Positions 12,301 through 27,300 are shown, numbered from the stretch's first letter. The stretch is DNA of 64,000 nucleotides from Siphonodentalium dalli (GCA_032622095.1 CP136063.1:208369934-208433933), one strand, 5' to 3'. Numbers and translations are program-made. The notes: a model not told the origin generated them from the letters alone.

Positions 12301-15300
12301 TTTGGGATATTGGATGGGTTGATGCTGTTTTGGACCGAGTCCCGTCCTGTAACTCTTCTATAACACACTTTACACCCAGAATCATGGGTGGGAGTTATCT
12401 TGCTTTCATGTCTTCTGATTATGGTCAAATGCATGCTTTGCATATATGAACATAGAGGGTAGCCTTTCCCAAGCATGATGATATGAAACATGTGTATATC
12501 TGAGGTCTGTTGAAAGTCGAAGCAACAAGATTTATAAGTAAACAAAACCTTCATTTCCAGAGAATTTTGATTTGTTGCGCTATCAGAAAATGTATGTAAA
12601 CAATATATTAAATGATTGTATCATCACTTTACCTTTTTTCTATCACAGTAAATGATATATGATTTTGAAGACAGATTAATCGCAGACATGTCAGATGATT
12701 AATCGCATTTAGGGGTTCACATGAATGCCCAGACTCCATGTGTAAATGTAGCTTGCCCTTTCAATGAAAGTCTGTTATAGAAGAGTAAAGGGATGGTACT
12801 TAGTCCAAAACAGTATCAACCCAACCATTACCCCAAGCTGTTGTGGACATTGGTCTAATTGTTTTGAGAAACATTCACCTAGCTTATGTAATAAATAGAG
12901 GATCTACAACGAGTCCCCAGTTTATAGCGGAATTTACAAAACGAAGGCTCGGTCCAGACCTAATTTACTGGACGAGTTTTGTAAATTACACTATAAACTG
13001 GGGACGAGTTGTAGATTCTATTTATTACATGATCCAAAACACACTTAAATCAACAAATGGGATGCAAAACTAACCTTGGCTTCTATAAGGCATACGTTGA
13101 CGTTTCACTTAAAGGATTTATTTGGTCTAGAAACTACAAAACGCAATCGGAAAGCCCTCCCTGTTGTGATTAAAATGACCCAAGTCCCATTCCTATCGCA
13201 TAATAAATAACCCGTAAAATAAATAAATAATACCACCACCGGTATTCAGAGATTTCCGTGACTTGACTACGAGTGACGTAGTTGTGGGCGAGCAATTAAA
13301 AACACAGATTCGGAGCCGGAGTTTATTATGCTGACTACGATGACGTAATCGCAAGTCAGCCGATACTAAAATGCAGAGTCGTACGTGCGCGTGTGGTGTA
13401 TAGATTACGTCGCTATTCAATGTGTTATCTAATTAATGAAGATTGTGTGGCCGCTTTGGCCGTTTATCTGGAATAGAAAACAATAATTATGTGAATAAAG
13501 TAATTGGTAGCGCCTAGAATGGTTGTTTTTGTAGCCATTAATAACATGCCGCCACATGACTGCTTTGTTGAATAGATGGCAGTAGTGCTTTGATGTCTCG
13601 TATTCACTGGGCGATTTGTAATCACTCAGTGACTATTCATCAGTGTCAGTCGCGAACTTATTTGCACTGTAAAATGCCCCAAAGTGAATAGAAAGGGCGA
13701 CGGAGGATCCCATTCACCTGGTCATACATAAGACGCGCCCAAATGTTATATAAACACTGAGCTGAATAATGTTAACTCTATTTAGGAGCTTTTGTTTTTG
13801 TTGTTTGTTTTGTGTATAAATATCCCGAGTATCCTCTCTAGAAAGTCAATATCTGCCATCAAAATGTAAAATAAAACTAAAAAAAAAAACGAACCACAAA
13901 CTGAAAAACAATGCCAGGCTGGCCTTCAATTAAAAAAAATGTTGTTATGCCAAACTGCAGCCTAATTAATAATCATTGTAGTTTCGACAGTCTGTTGTGT
14001 ATTCGAGTGAATTATTTTGTTTACGCACTTATCGATCTTGACTGGAAGGATTTTAGCAAGCTGTTCACAGTCGTGCACTTCTCCACACAAAATGTTTCGT
14101 GTGAAGAAACAGACAGGAACATTATTATGACGAATATAAGCCATCATGATACATGTACTAGTATAATAACCACCACCTTTTTAATCACACCCCATTTGTG
14201 TTTAATTGTACTCCTATAGCGCACAACGGGATGACACTGGTGTGTAAACTAGCTTCCGAAATTGGTACCATACAACGAAGAAGAAGCTATATGGCCTAAC
14301 TTGTATTCTTTCAGAAACAGTTAAATTAGTTTCGCACGAAATTCCGCTCGCTCATTGCATTTCTGCATAAATTAATCTCATTTCACACAACTTTTATCAC
14401 CTCAAAGTGCATTTTAGCCATCATTATTCGTTATATAATCCAACATTCTAGCAAATCCAGTTCATAATTCAGCACATTTAAACAGTTTTATTCCGTGATC
14501 GCTATATCGTAAATGCCTAGGTAATTAACCGGCGACTGCAATATTTTATGCGTAATTTATCAACTCGTTACGCGATTGGCGGAATTATTTCAAGCTCCAC
14601 CACCGCTGTCACCGGTAAGCGTTGATGCATATGATCGGTCACGTGACCGCGTTGTGTCATGTGATCGCACTCACGTGATTTACACTTCGGTTATTTCCAC
14701 GATTTTTTTAATATCATAATAATAAAAATACTATCTGCTCGATTTATAATTTTCTTGGCGAAATGGGTCTGTTAGACATATATTATTAGTATTATGACGA
14801 TAAAAAAAATATTTTTTTGACAGACTAATTCCTTTAACTGTGCGATGTTTGCCCGCGTAAAGAAATAGTCCCAGATAAATAATTTTTTAATGGCATATAT
14901 TTAATGACATAATTTTACAAAAAATAATAAATAATAGAATTTTGATTTATCCAGCCTTGGATATAATAAGCAACACTTTTTAGAACCTTCATTTATCAAA
15001 GACATTGCACAATTGCATATTTTCATAACAATTAGAAGAAAAAAATCAAATTAATCGATTTAAAAAAAATCACCAGCGCTGTATGTTGCTGAACAACGGA
15101 AATTGATACCAACGAAATTAAAGCCATTTACATGTACAGTATTTCACAAGGCTCCAGCATGTCAAAACATGCCAAATTCCATGATTGCACATAAAAGGTT
15201 TAGACGGTCTCACAACAAACATAGCCACATAACGGTATTTGATTTATTCATTGCACAAGACATACCATTTGTGCAGGTATGCAATTTTACAAGTATTGTA

Positions 15301-18300
15301 TTTGTTCCTTTATGACAACAAACATTTATGAATCTGTGTAAACTAATTAGTATTCCTGTGGAAGGAAAACTTCTTTATTATTATATCCCCCTCCCCCATA
15401 ATTAGTTATCAAGTTATGGGGGGGGGGTATATAGGAATCAATGCTTTCTCTCACACGTGCGAGTCTCCCATAGGGAGCCTCGCATATTTAAGAGAATACA
15501 TTGGCCTAACAATATTTATCTTGACCTTGTAAGCCAGTGCATTCTCATATATATGTGAAGCTCCCTATGGGAGATTCGCATATATAAGAGAATGCACAGG
15601 ATCTTTAATGCTGCACCAGCACAGCTCCCATCATGAAAGGCTTAAGAAACAAACACTTGTTGCCTTGGTGTGTATATAAATTTGATTTAACCAAAAAAAT
15701 TGATTGTAGGACAATGAGCCATGTACCTACTAGTATTTCTTTTGTAATTTGACAATATGAACATGATTCCGCGAGTGATATGCAGATATTGTTTGTCGAA
15801 ACATGCTTTGTAATAGTTCACTTTTGATCTCCGCGCGATATCAGTTTCCACTAAAAAGCTAACTCTAACATCTATAATCGATATCACTATTAAATAAAAC
15901 TCCATTTCTTGATCTTTTCTGCAAGATCTCCAGTATTGTACAGCTTATATATTATATCTAAATTGATAATCTGTATTATTAGATATAATTTATTTCTTGT
16001 CTCTTTCTTTAGTCTATAGTCCAGGAGATATTGGTAGACCTCTGCACCCCCCCCCCCCAGAACTCAACTTCACCCCACTAATTTTCTTCCTTAAGGTCTC
16101 TTCTAATTTTATTCACTTGTTAACAAGAAAAAAAAGTGGCCGCAGAGACTCCAGACAAGATGGCGTCCATCATGGCGGCCATTTTTTGTATATGCACCAG
16201 GTCTCTTTGATCGCCGATATAGTAAAGATGATGTCACATGCGGTCTTGTTTTCCGTTCGATTCGTTATGGTAATATACAACCCTTACAAATTAGCCAAAA
16301 AGCCGATACAAAAATCCAATATGGCGGCCAAGATGGCCGCCGAAATGTGAAAATTTGCTATTTTTCAGACATTTCACCACCTTTCGTTTGTCTCTGTGGG
16401 AAAATGTTGGCACCTTGACGCGTTTTTATACATTTATCGTCCAGAAGAGTCATTGGCGAACACACGGGGACCATAATATACATTCCTTGATGGATATTTT
16501 TGTCCGATATCACGTTTTCCCAAATGCCGGTATAATCCGATCAAAGCCAAAACGACGCTAATAACGCAATGTCTGTTTCGAATCAATGAGTGTTATTGCT
16601 AATATGATTACGTCAGTACGTATGGACAACCCAAAAACACGTACGTCCATCTATAAAATGAAAAATATATGTTTCATAGGAGTGCCTGTATTTCTGGCCA
16701 ACTTGGGATATATACGATCACGCCAGTATGTATGGACCGTAGGACGGCGACATGTCACTCTGTGTCCAAAGGTTCGCTAATCCCAAGGTTCATTATACCG
16801 AAGTTTCGCCATTCCCAAGGTTCTCTATATTCCTCGATATTCAGAAGGTTTTTATAACTTTTATTTTGAAGTTTCATTCTATATTCTAAAGTTTTGAGAG
16901 GTTTCTTTATCATAAGACTCTTTTTATGAAGGAAATAACTTAAAGGTACTCAATCCGATAAGACGCTGCTAAATTACTCCTTCCTTGGTTTCGGTGGGGA
17001 AAAAAATATTTGATTAGTGTCGAGGAACCCACCCATCAAAGCTCAGAGTAATTAGATATCGATCTTTGCAGTTTGCTATTTTTATTGTTTCTGGGCCTGA
17101 TCGTGCCAGAAGGACGAGGTCAAATGGGCGGTCTTCCAGATAAAGATGGATAACTGTAAAATCGTGGTAATAATAACTACTTGGTATTAGAGTTGTCCAT
17201 CTTTTCTGGTTAAATACGCCCAGAATAGCAAACCTTCAGAATAGCGAACATTCGATGTCTGAATAAGAACCTTTGGAATAGCGAATATGGAACCTTCGAA
17301 ATAATGAACGCGATCCTGTATGAAGAGCCCATGACACGTCCATCAATAAATGTATACATGTTTCAATAGTTTCATGGGACTGTTTATATATACATATATA
17401 AGACTGGAGTAAAGTTGAGACCAACATGTCTTTGTTAATTTTGGTGCCCAGATTTCAACGAAATTTGGTGTGGTGACTCAGGGTGCCCTGGCAGAGTGTA
17501 TAATGGCGTTAGTTTTTCTAAATTTTGATTTAAACAAATTTAAATGAATAAAAAAAATATGAACATATGTGAATATTCAGGTACAAATAAACCTATTTGC
17601 ACGAGAATATGTTGCAGCACCAGATATAGAGGAATGTGGGCCACAGTTAGACATGGGTCAGAGTGAGATATTGCCTCCAACATTTCTCTAATTTCCAGAC
17701 CAATATCCATGGCGCCAGTCAATCGATATTAGCCATATAGCACATTTTACTATATTTCTTCAAAATGCAATCATCAGGTGAAGGTTGAATCTGGCCAAGC
17801 GACCAATTTTCAAGGCAAAATTATTTTAATTTAATTTTTGCAATTTTAAAGGTACTCAATCCAAATTAACCCTCGCAGATTATTATTTCCTTGACTTCGG
17901 AGGTGAAAAATATTTGATTCAAGTCGAGGAACCCACAACATCAAAGCTCATAGTGATCAGATACCGATTTTTAAAATCTATCATTTAATTTTTTTAGTGG
18001 CCCAGCAAACAGCAGACGAGAATACTTTTTCTGACCAAATAGCAGATGAAGATGGATAATTCTAAAATCAACTGTTTTTTTGTGTGTGTGTCAGATGTTT
18101 GACAAATCAGCAATATTCGTTGAGCAAAAAGTTGATAAATTACAATTTTATGCTATAATTGACTGCAGTTTTTTTTTTAGCAATTAATCGATTCTGTCAA
18201 CTGAAGCGGCATTTCAAAAAATCTTCTTGTTGTTGGAATCTGATGATATGGGGACTATTGATTCGGATTGAGGACCTTTAAGGGGAAAATATCTTTATTG

Positions 18301-21300
18301 GATAAATTTACATATAATACTGAATACATTTTTATGAAAACGGGTTACGTGGATGGGGCACAATGACTCAATGAGACATAATTTATGGCCTGCGGTAGGA
18401 TCCAACTTCAGTAGATGATAGGCACTTCAAAACTGAATGAGATAATTTGCCAAATGACTTGTTTTGGGGCTGGAGTGGATAAATATTTTAGATCAAACAA
18501 ACTGATGTCATTGTGCAATAGTGATATGTTTGGTGCATTTCCTATATGGTTACTACTTAGGGGTGACCCCTTCTGTGAAGTAGATGATAAGAAACAAGTA
18601 TTAAGGGTGGTCCCAGCTCGAGATTGCATGCTTGTTCGTGACTTTTGTGAGCCTTTATCGTACTCTCAGATGTCTAATCATTGTGATGGTCAACAATAGT
18701 GATAGCGGAGACCTAGACTGAAATTAACAATATTGATGGAAATTTAATTCTATATATGTCTCTTTGCCAAAAAACTTAATGATCGTTGAGAATTTTATCT
18801 AAAATTACTAATCATGCGACACATGCTGACACTATTGGTTAATAGGCATCTGATAGTATATGAACATTTTAATAATTGCCCGGGAGGAATGGCATTATTC
18901 TTGACAGGCATAGATACATAGATGTTCATGGCATGGTCTGAGAAAATGTTACTAGATTAAACATTTATATGATTGCCTCATTACTACATTAGTCATGTAC
19001 ATGTATAACTAGAAGGTCGTGACAGTTCAACTAAGTTGGCCTGGAATTATTATGTTTAGCATACATATTATTCCAATCGCAATGTGTCAAGTCGACAATA
19101 GCAAGTACGCAGGGCTATATTTAATAATTTTTCCACAAATAGCCACTAGTTAATATATATATGCTAGCCATGCTGATCAAGCTCCCGCTTTATGCTTAAG
19201 GTTTAAATCGAGAACACAGTGTTAAAATCATGAATTATTTAATATGTGAGAATGCTAAAACTAATCAACCTGCAATATAATTATTAAATTTAACTTGATG
19301 TGTCCATCACAGGAAACAGAATTCATACACACAGATGGAAAGTTGGCCCGGAAGCATATCCTCTCACCAGTCACTGCATGAACTATGCAGTGTGTCGAGA
19401 CCAAGTGGGATTGGGAGATGTTCTTCTTTTCCTTCACTCAACAAGAAGATAAATGACTCACTTTGTTAGTCACCAATTCACTGGGCTTCACAAGCAATTC
19501 CATTTCAAATTTCGCAAACAAGAGAGCGCCACCATTTTGTAACGAAATTACGTCATCATTTCCAACGTTGCTATGGCCTGCCAGGGGACGTAATATTCTA
19601 ACTGTAACGGTACGGAATCTGGCGAGGTTTGCCGAATGCTATGCGCCCGCGTCAGCTAAATCCACATTAAGCGTTTAATTTTGAATAAGGTTGATTTTGT
19701 TTTTCAAATTTAATAGTGTTGCTACAGGGAGGCTGATCGAAGAAGAAAAATAAATTCGTTTTATTAATTTGACAATTCTATTCCAACATGGCGGCCACCA
19801 TAGGGCCCCATAGGTCTGAATCGCCCGGATGTAAAAACATTTTTTTCATGTTGATAGGGTATAGAAATTACTGACGTCACAACTATACTCGCGTCGCTTA
19901 TGTTACTGTAAAACAACCCTTTGGGTTGTGATTATTACTCCAGACATGATTATATATGTGCAGGAGATACTCGGGCTAGGATTCCTCTTATACCTGAGTT
20001 GAGGAATATTCACCTAAATCCAAGATGGCGGCCAAAATGGCCACCAGAAATAGAAAAATCGCCGAAAATCGCTGATTTTAACATCAGTGAGAGTTATTGT
20101 CACCACAACTCCACACTGCTAACTATTGTGAGTTGGGAACACTTAGTCGAATAACTGTCCTTATGTTGCATCCAAATAAAGTCCCCCAAATCCAAAATGG
20201 CGCCCACAATGGCGGACAAATTTTGAAAAATCACCGAAATTCCCTCATTCACATCATTGGGCATTATTGTCGAGAAAACTCCACATACTGAGGTGAAGTA
20301 ATTACCTTTCATCCCATGCAAGAAATGGTTTTCCAAATATAAGATGGCGGCCAAAATGGCGACCGATATTTGAAAACAGCCTACATTCCTTTACTTTCTT
20401 ACAATGGGCGTTATTGTTTCGCGAAGTCTACCCACCATCACATGTTGATATTGAATATTGGTATGAAGTATTCATTTGAGTTTGGCAATTGATACTCAAG
20501 GTCAAGATGGCAGCTAAACTGGAGGCCAGAAATTGAAAAGAAATCGATATATTCACATACAATTTTCAAATTTTTGTCATAGTATCGATATGTATAGACG
20601 AAACTATACACAAACCATATATTAGTTCAAATTAAAACGTATCAAAACGCATAACATTGATTATGTCCTTCTGGAAGTACGAAAACCCACACTTAATATA
20701 GCGATGTGTCATTTCGAAATCCATTTTATACTTCGCGCCGATAATGGCCGTAACCGTAGGTGCGCCGAATAGCCATATTAGAACAATTACCTGATAAAAG
20801 ATTCTGATTTGCCACGTCCTTAATGATCTGGACCAGTTTCCATTTCTTTGCCTGCTAAATCTAGGTCGCTCACACCGACAAAGTATTCAACACTTCCTGT
20901 GAGAAGGGTCCCTTTAATCATAACGTTTCAAACAGTTAATTTCCCGGTGTCTGGCTTAAGATTTTAGATGCTTGCTAAATATGGGATTTGTTCGTCATCT
21001 TGAACTAGAAAGGCATATGGTCGATAAGTATACAAGCTTACAGAAGGTCATCTCTATGTATGTCTTTCTCATACCCCGTGGGGATAATGACATGTATACC
21101 TGGCGAACTTCCCAGTTAACTAGTCACTTCTCAATAGATGGTTCAACTTAGCGAACGTATTGGCATACGTGGACAACTTCGGCAGTGTTTCGGAGGTAGC
21201 TAGCTGTCTCATTCCCTTGGACAGATGCCTATATGCTAAGGAGAAGACCATAATGTACCGTCTACCCACACTACTTGACCATGATCCTAAGCAAACTCTG

Positions 21301-24300
21301 ACGTCCTGCAGTCGTCTCGTCGAATAGCTCCCAGCAGAGAGGAACAATACTCGCGGTGCTAGTTTGTGGACATGCGCCATGACAGTGGGAATGAAATGGG
21401 CCACGGTATACAACCCTACACCAGGTGCATGTTTCAATATAGAATGTCATGCGTGTTGGTCTTTTTGGTGTGGTAAGATTGTATTTCCACATCCGTTTCA
21501 AGGCCGTTCTGAATCAACATGACCAGACGTATAATTTTGTCTGGATAATACTATCCTAGCCAGTCGGATGGGCTAAAGGTTAATGTCTTTATGGCATGAA
21601 GGTATGCATTGTTGTTATGATCTCTCATGGTTAGTGTCAGTATGTGGGCGGTATTATTCAAGAAAATGTCAGGAACTGTGGTGCATTTATTTCACTGTGT
21701 GTTTAAAAAACAATTTATAGTCTCGATGGCAATGGATGTGGACGTTGGTGAACGTGACCTTTATGATCATATAGCTTTATATTATATAACTTTAGAATAT
21801 AGTAGTTAAGATGTCTCATGCAGGACAATGGTTTTGAATGGTGATGTTACCAATAAATCACTTGGTGTACCCAACGTAGGTTAAACTGAATGCAAGATCT
21901 CATCAAAGTAACATTCCTCTAGATGTTCTTCGCGTTGAACATTTCACCCTTGTGTTGATGGCATTGTACTTTCTTAAATCATACCGACCACCACCCAGCG
22001 TGAGTATGACATATTATCGGTAACTATCCAATGCATCGTCCTGAAGACTACATCCCAGTCTGGTGGGGCTTATATAGTAGTAGCCAATGGTACACGTCTG
22101 GTTCGTTGATTAAGAACGGCTTCCAAGCGGATTGAAAGATACAATCTTAGCATACAAGGAAAGCAAAGCCACATGAGATCATGTCTGAATCTAAAACATA
22201 CCCAAAGAAGGGGTGGTGCAGCCATGGTCCAATTTCATTTCCACTATCATGACACATGCCCACAAACTAGCACCGCATGTATTGTTATTATCTGCTTGGA
22301 TCTGTACGGTGAGACGATTGATGGACGCCACCAGGACTGTTCTTATGATCATGGTCAAGACGTGTGGGTATATTATGCATTATGGTCTTCTACGCCTTAG
22401 CAGAAAGGCATCCGTCAAATGTTAGGCTTTCAACATTCGAAGCCATATACAGAAGTTGTCCGGCTACGTCAGTACGTGAATATGTGAATTGATGAACCAT
22501 ATATTGAGAAGTGGCTGGATGGGAAGATCACCAGATGTACAGTTTGTTATCCACATTAGATAACCAAATCTGAAAAATACGCAGATAGAGAGGTCCTTCT
22601 GAAAGCTAGTATACGTATCGACCGCACACCTTTGTAGTTTATCACGCAAGATGACGCTCAGATCCCATATGCAGCATCTGAATTATACCATAAGCTACCA
22701 CGAATGAAGCTCGCCAAGAATAAGGATAAGAATTCCCAACTTTCGAGACAAACACGTGAGCTTGACGCCGGCATATGTGTTGTTTGAAACATTCCGATTA
22801 GTGGGACCCTTCTACCAAGAAGTGTAGAAAACTGTGTTGGTGTGAGCGACTCGGAGATAGATTAATGTGACGAGGCGGATGCTGATCCAGATATTGCTGA
22901 ATGTGGCAAATCAGAATAAGCTCAGGTTCTGTTGTTTTGATTCTTGGAAGTCATAATATGACTATTCGGCGCACCCATATACGGTTACGGCCATTATGGG
23001 CGCTTAGTGGAGAATGGGTTTCGAAATGCCACATCGCGATTATTGTGGGTTTTCATCCTTCCAGAAGGCGACGACCTATGTTGGAACTAATAGATGGCTT
23101 ATGTACCGTTTCGACCAATCCATACATATTGATATTATGACAAAAAGTTTAAATTAGTATGTGACAGTTTCGACTTCTTTTCAATTTCTGTCCGCCAGCT
23201 TGGCAGTCATCTTGACTGTGAGAATTGGCCAAACTCAAATGAATACTTCATATCAATGTTCCATATGAATACTTCATATCAATGTTCCATGTGGGTAGAA
23301 TTCGCGTAACAATAATGCCCATAGTAAGAAAGTAAAGGAATGTAAGCTTGTTTTCAAAGTTCGGACGCCATTTTGGCCACCATCTTCGATTTGGAAAACA
23401 ATTTCCTTCATCAGATGCAAGGTAATTACTTCACCTCAGTATTTACAACTTAACTGTCAGCATGTGTGGAGTTTTCTCGGCAATAATGCCCAATGATGTG
23501 AACATGAGGGAATTTCAGTGATTTTTCAAAATTAGTCCGCCATTGTGGGCGCCATTTTGGATTTGGGGGACTTTTATTTGGATGCAATATAAGGACAGTT
23601 ATTCGACTAAGTGTTCCCAACTCAAAATAGTAAGCAGGTGTGTAGTTGTCATGACAATAACGTTCACTGGTGTTAAAATCAGTGATTTTCGGTGATTTTT
23701 CTATTTCTGGTGGCCATTTTGGCCGCCATCTTGGATTTGGGTGAATATTCCTCAACTCAGGTATAAGAGGAATCCTAGCCCGAGTATCTCCTGCACATAT
23801 ATAATCATGGCTGGAGTAATAATAGCAATAACACTCATTGATTCGAAACAGACATTGCGTTATTAGCGTCGTTTTGGTTTTGGCTTTGACCAGATTATAC
23901 CGGCATTTGGGGAAAACGTGATATCGGACAGAAATATCCGTCAAGGAATGTATATTATGGACCCCGTGTGTTCAACAATGACTCTTCTAGACAATAAATG
24001 TATAAAATCGCGTCAAGTGCCAATATTTTCCCACAGAGACAAACGAAAGGTGGTGAAATGTCCGAAAAATAGCAAATTTTCACATTTCGGCGGCCATCTT
24101 GGCCGCCATATTGGATTTTTGCATCGGATTTTTGGCTAATTTGTAAGGGTTGTATATTACCATAACGAATCGAACGGGAAAACAAGACCGCATGTGACAT
24201 CATCTTTACTATAACGGCGATCAAAGAGACCTGGTGCATATAAAAAAAATGGCCGCCATGATGGACGCCATCTTGTCTGGAGTCTCTGCGGCCACTTTTT

Positions 24301-27300
24301 TTTCTTGTTAACAAGTGAAAAAAATTAGAGGAGACCTTAAGGAAGAAAATAAGTGGGGTGAAGTTGAGTCCTGGGGGGGGGGGGGGGGTGCAGAGGTTTA
24401 CCAATATCTCCTGGACTACTAGCCTTGATTTTAACAAATTCGTCAGTGTTTGAATTTATGATGGGATGAACATTTGAGGTGTTGACAGTGGAACATTTAA
24501 TGTACCACATTTGTTGTAGTACATTTTAGAATTTTATCCAAAAAATACATCAAAATAACCATGGGAACATAAACTGTTATCCAATCAGGACAAGCCCTTT
24601 AACTTTTTTTCTGTTCTCTATTTCAGTGCTTCAAATTGTGGGACCTTGATGTGAGAGGCTTGCACAAGGTATGATAGCTCTATAGAAATCTGATCATATA
24701 ATATTTCAGCTGAACTCATGCTGTTTTATATGGGAGGATGGATGAGGGAGGGAAGCTTATTCTTTTGCCCAAGATTTATATAAATTAATCAACTATATAG
24801 ATAATTTTATGATATAATGCTATAGAACTTTCCAGCCAGTTTATGGAAACTCTCTACCATTGCTTTCTAAACAGTACATCAACGGAAACCCTTGGATAAA
24901 TGGGGTGTTTGAACTTCAGTGAATTTGAAATTAAAAATGGTCAATAAATGTCTTCTTCAGATGATGATCATGATAGCTGCATGACAAAACAGTAGTTTTA
25001 CAAATGAAAAAACCCACTATTATTCAATTGAATTGATTTCTATACTTGTCAGTAGTCTTAATTTCTTTGTTCCCTGAAAACAAAATTACGGAAGATAACT
25101 TTAGATTTAGTTATGTGATTGATTTCAAATTTGTATATGGATTACTCATATGAAAATTGAGATCAACTTCAAATTAAGGTTCGGTCTGCACATTTTTACC
25201 CCAGTTATGATCTTCGTTGACTTATACTTTGAGAATCTTGGCATAGTTCGAATCTGGGCTGCGATCGATAATTTTTTTTAATTCTTATAATGTAAGAATA
25301 CATGCAATGAATTTTTCGTCCATCATTGCGTGATTCAGAAATAGTTAACATAGACAGTTGAAAACAAGGTTTGATTCATGGGTTGTTCCCAGAATCAAAT
25401 TTTTCATTTCTAAAAAAGCAACCAGTCAATTGAAGCCACCTTATTCAGGGGATATATGTGTGACCTAGCGACCTTCTATTAAATACTCAAATGTGTAAAA
25501 ATTGGTGTTGAAAATACTGCAAAAGTACATTTAATCGTGGTCGTCCAATTTTCGTTGTTGCTGGAAACAAAAATTACCACAAAAAATATTCCTCAACAAA
25601 AGTTTTGCCAACAATAGTGGTTGCCATTTTGGAAAATACTATGAGGGAGAAAACTCTATTAAAGATATGGGTGGCCTGCGTAGTGGGTATAGCTGTTAAA
25701 ATTGTCACATCCACTAAAACCACCATACACAAAAAGAATATTATATAATTGACAGATGTACGTTGTTCTTATACCAATCATAAATATCATGTACATTGCA
25801 TGTTTTTGTCACGTTTGTATGCTTTGTTATGTAAACAAACATCAAAAATGTTGCAGAATCATTTGTTTATTGACAAACACTTGGAACTACCGGTTGTTCC
25901 TTTGCGCTGTGGGAGGCTAAGATAAAGTTATTGGCACCATCAACAATCGCATACAAATCACACCAAATTTTATTTTAATCGACCACCCATTCTACCCGCT
26001 GTCAGTTCAAAATCCAGCTAATCCTTCATTTTTGGGAATGATCAGACAGAAAACGTGTACATAATATAATTGTTCTTGCAAAGAGATGAATATTTTTCTA
26101 TCCAGTTAGTATTTTCTCCTACCTATATATTGTAATACATACCATATAAGGAATGTACTATATGATAGTATTATGAGTTGTAAGCTGTAGATGCTTGTGA
26201 ATCTAAATAAGGAAATGATGCAATATCTTGACTGCAAATTAACAGTTCACTGCGCTTTTTGAGAAACTAAACAACACTCGACCTGAATTTTCTCTGACAC
26301 AAAGCGTGTTTTGTGAATAATATCACATTCATATCATCATAATGCTATACTATTAGTATATTCTTGAGGAAATTATCATAATTTGATAAATGTTATTTCT
26401 AAATTATAACCTTCAACAAAGGCCGCCCATCCCTTTAACCAGGGATACGTTCACATGAAGGTAGGTAATTCATACAATCTGGGGGTGTATTACTTGAAGA
26501 ATAGCAATGGTCTAAATATACCATTAAATGAATCTAGTTATGTGAAAATAAATTTGAGATTGCTAGGGGGATTTGACTGATTTTTGTATGAACAGGTGTC
26601 GCCTGTGGTGGTCAAATATCAATGTTGCCATTTTTAGCCATCTATTAAGAGGCACTTCATTTTGTCATTGGCTAATTATATATGGTGTACGTATAGCTTC
26701 ATTAGGTGTTGACTTTGGCAAATAAACCCCAATTATTCTCCCAACAGGTTTTGTCATTTTATGTTTTTATTGGAGTATAAAATGTATGACACAATTGAGT
26801 GATTGACCAATCAACAAACAGAATTTAGGGTGAAAAACATGGCCTATGTAAATATTAGCTGATCATCACATTGATGTCACTGTATTTAACATTAATATCA
26901 CCAGACTTTTGGACTCGAAATAAATTTGTCTATAATTACTGAGCAAATTGGTCCCAGTTGTGTTAAATTTTGAGAGGTTTTGAAAATGCACATGCGGCAT
27001 GCCTTTTTAGCTCAACTTTACTTTGTAAAGTTTGAGCTATTGCCATGGTTTTGTCGTCCGTCGTCCGTGTGTTCGTGTGTGCGTGTGTACGTAAGGCGTC
27101 AACAATGCAGGCTACAGGTCGTACCTTTGGTCGGATCATTATGAAATTTGGCATAGCTGTTGACATCAACATTTAGACCAGAATGATTAATTTTGGGGTC
27201 ATTCGGAAAAAAAACATGGCCGCCAGCGGCCATCTTGGATTTCAAAATTCAATCCATTAGCACGGGCTACAGGCCGTACTGTTTGTCTGATCATCATGAA

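Larger units (their letters stand above)
16601..19930. other. Sequence found only in the left arm of the foldback element
   Basis: This 3.3-kb block separates left arm segments that are contiguous in the right arm. It contains two AAAGGTACTCAATCC MITE copies, inverted runs of AAGGTTC-type units (about 16767-16870 and 17222-17310), and unremarkable sequence from 18284 to 19930. A 94-codon frame at 18415-18699 has no recognisable homology. Either an insertion on the left or a deletion on the right would explain it. Confidence 0.6.
16017..24418. mobile_element. Large foldback element (inverted-repeat structure), 8.4 kb
   Basis: The ends are inverted copies: TAGTCCAGGAGATATTGGT at the left and its complement ending GGACTA at 24418, flanked by a possible 3-bp duplication CTA (16014-16016, 24419-24421). 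Outer arms 16017-16600 and ~23822-24418 match closely. Inner arms continue inward with rising divergence (19931-20600 with 23130-23822; ~21120-21420 with ~22200-22490) to a centre near 21815. The left arm is interrupted at 16601-19930. Many AAGATGGCGGCC-type motifs occur in the arms. Frames of up to ~164 codons in the arms match no known protein and run through the repeats. No transposase was recognised. Confidence 0.8.

Noticed and set aside
18415-18699. 94-codon plus-strand frame as a gene
   Set aside because: No recognisable domain, no splice or promoter context, and overlapping open antisense frame. Treated as chance.
24373-24388. G-run as a functional quadruplex
   Set aside because: It is a homopolymer matched by a C-run in the other foldback arm, explained as part of the repeat.
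16017-24418. Polinton/Maverick identity for the foldback element
   Set aside because: Long inverted ends would fit, but there is no polymerase, integrase, ATPase or capsid-like sequence and the possible duplication is 3 bp, not 6.
23450-24437. Minus-strand frames of 160-164 codons in the foldback arm
   Set aside because: They translate the repeated ATGGCGGCC blocks and a homopolymer. The matching left arm does not keep the frames intact.
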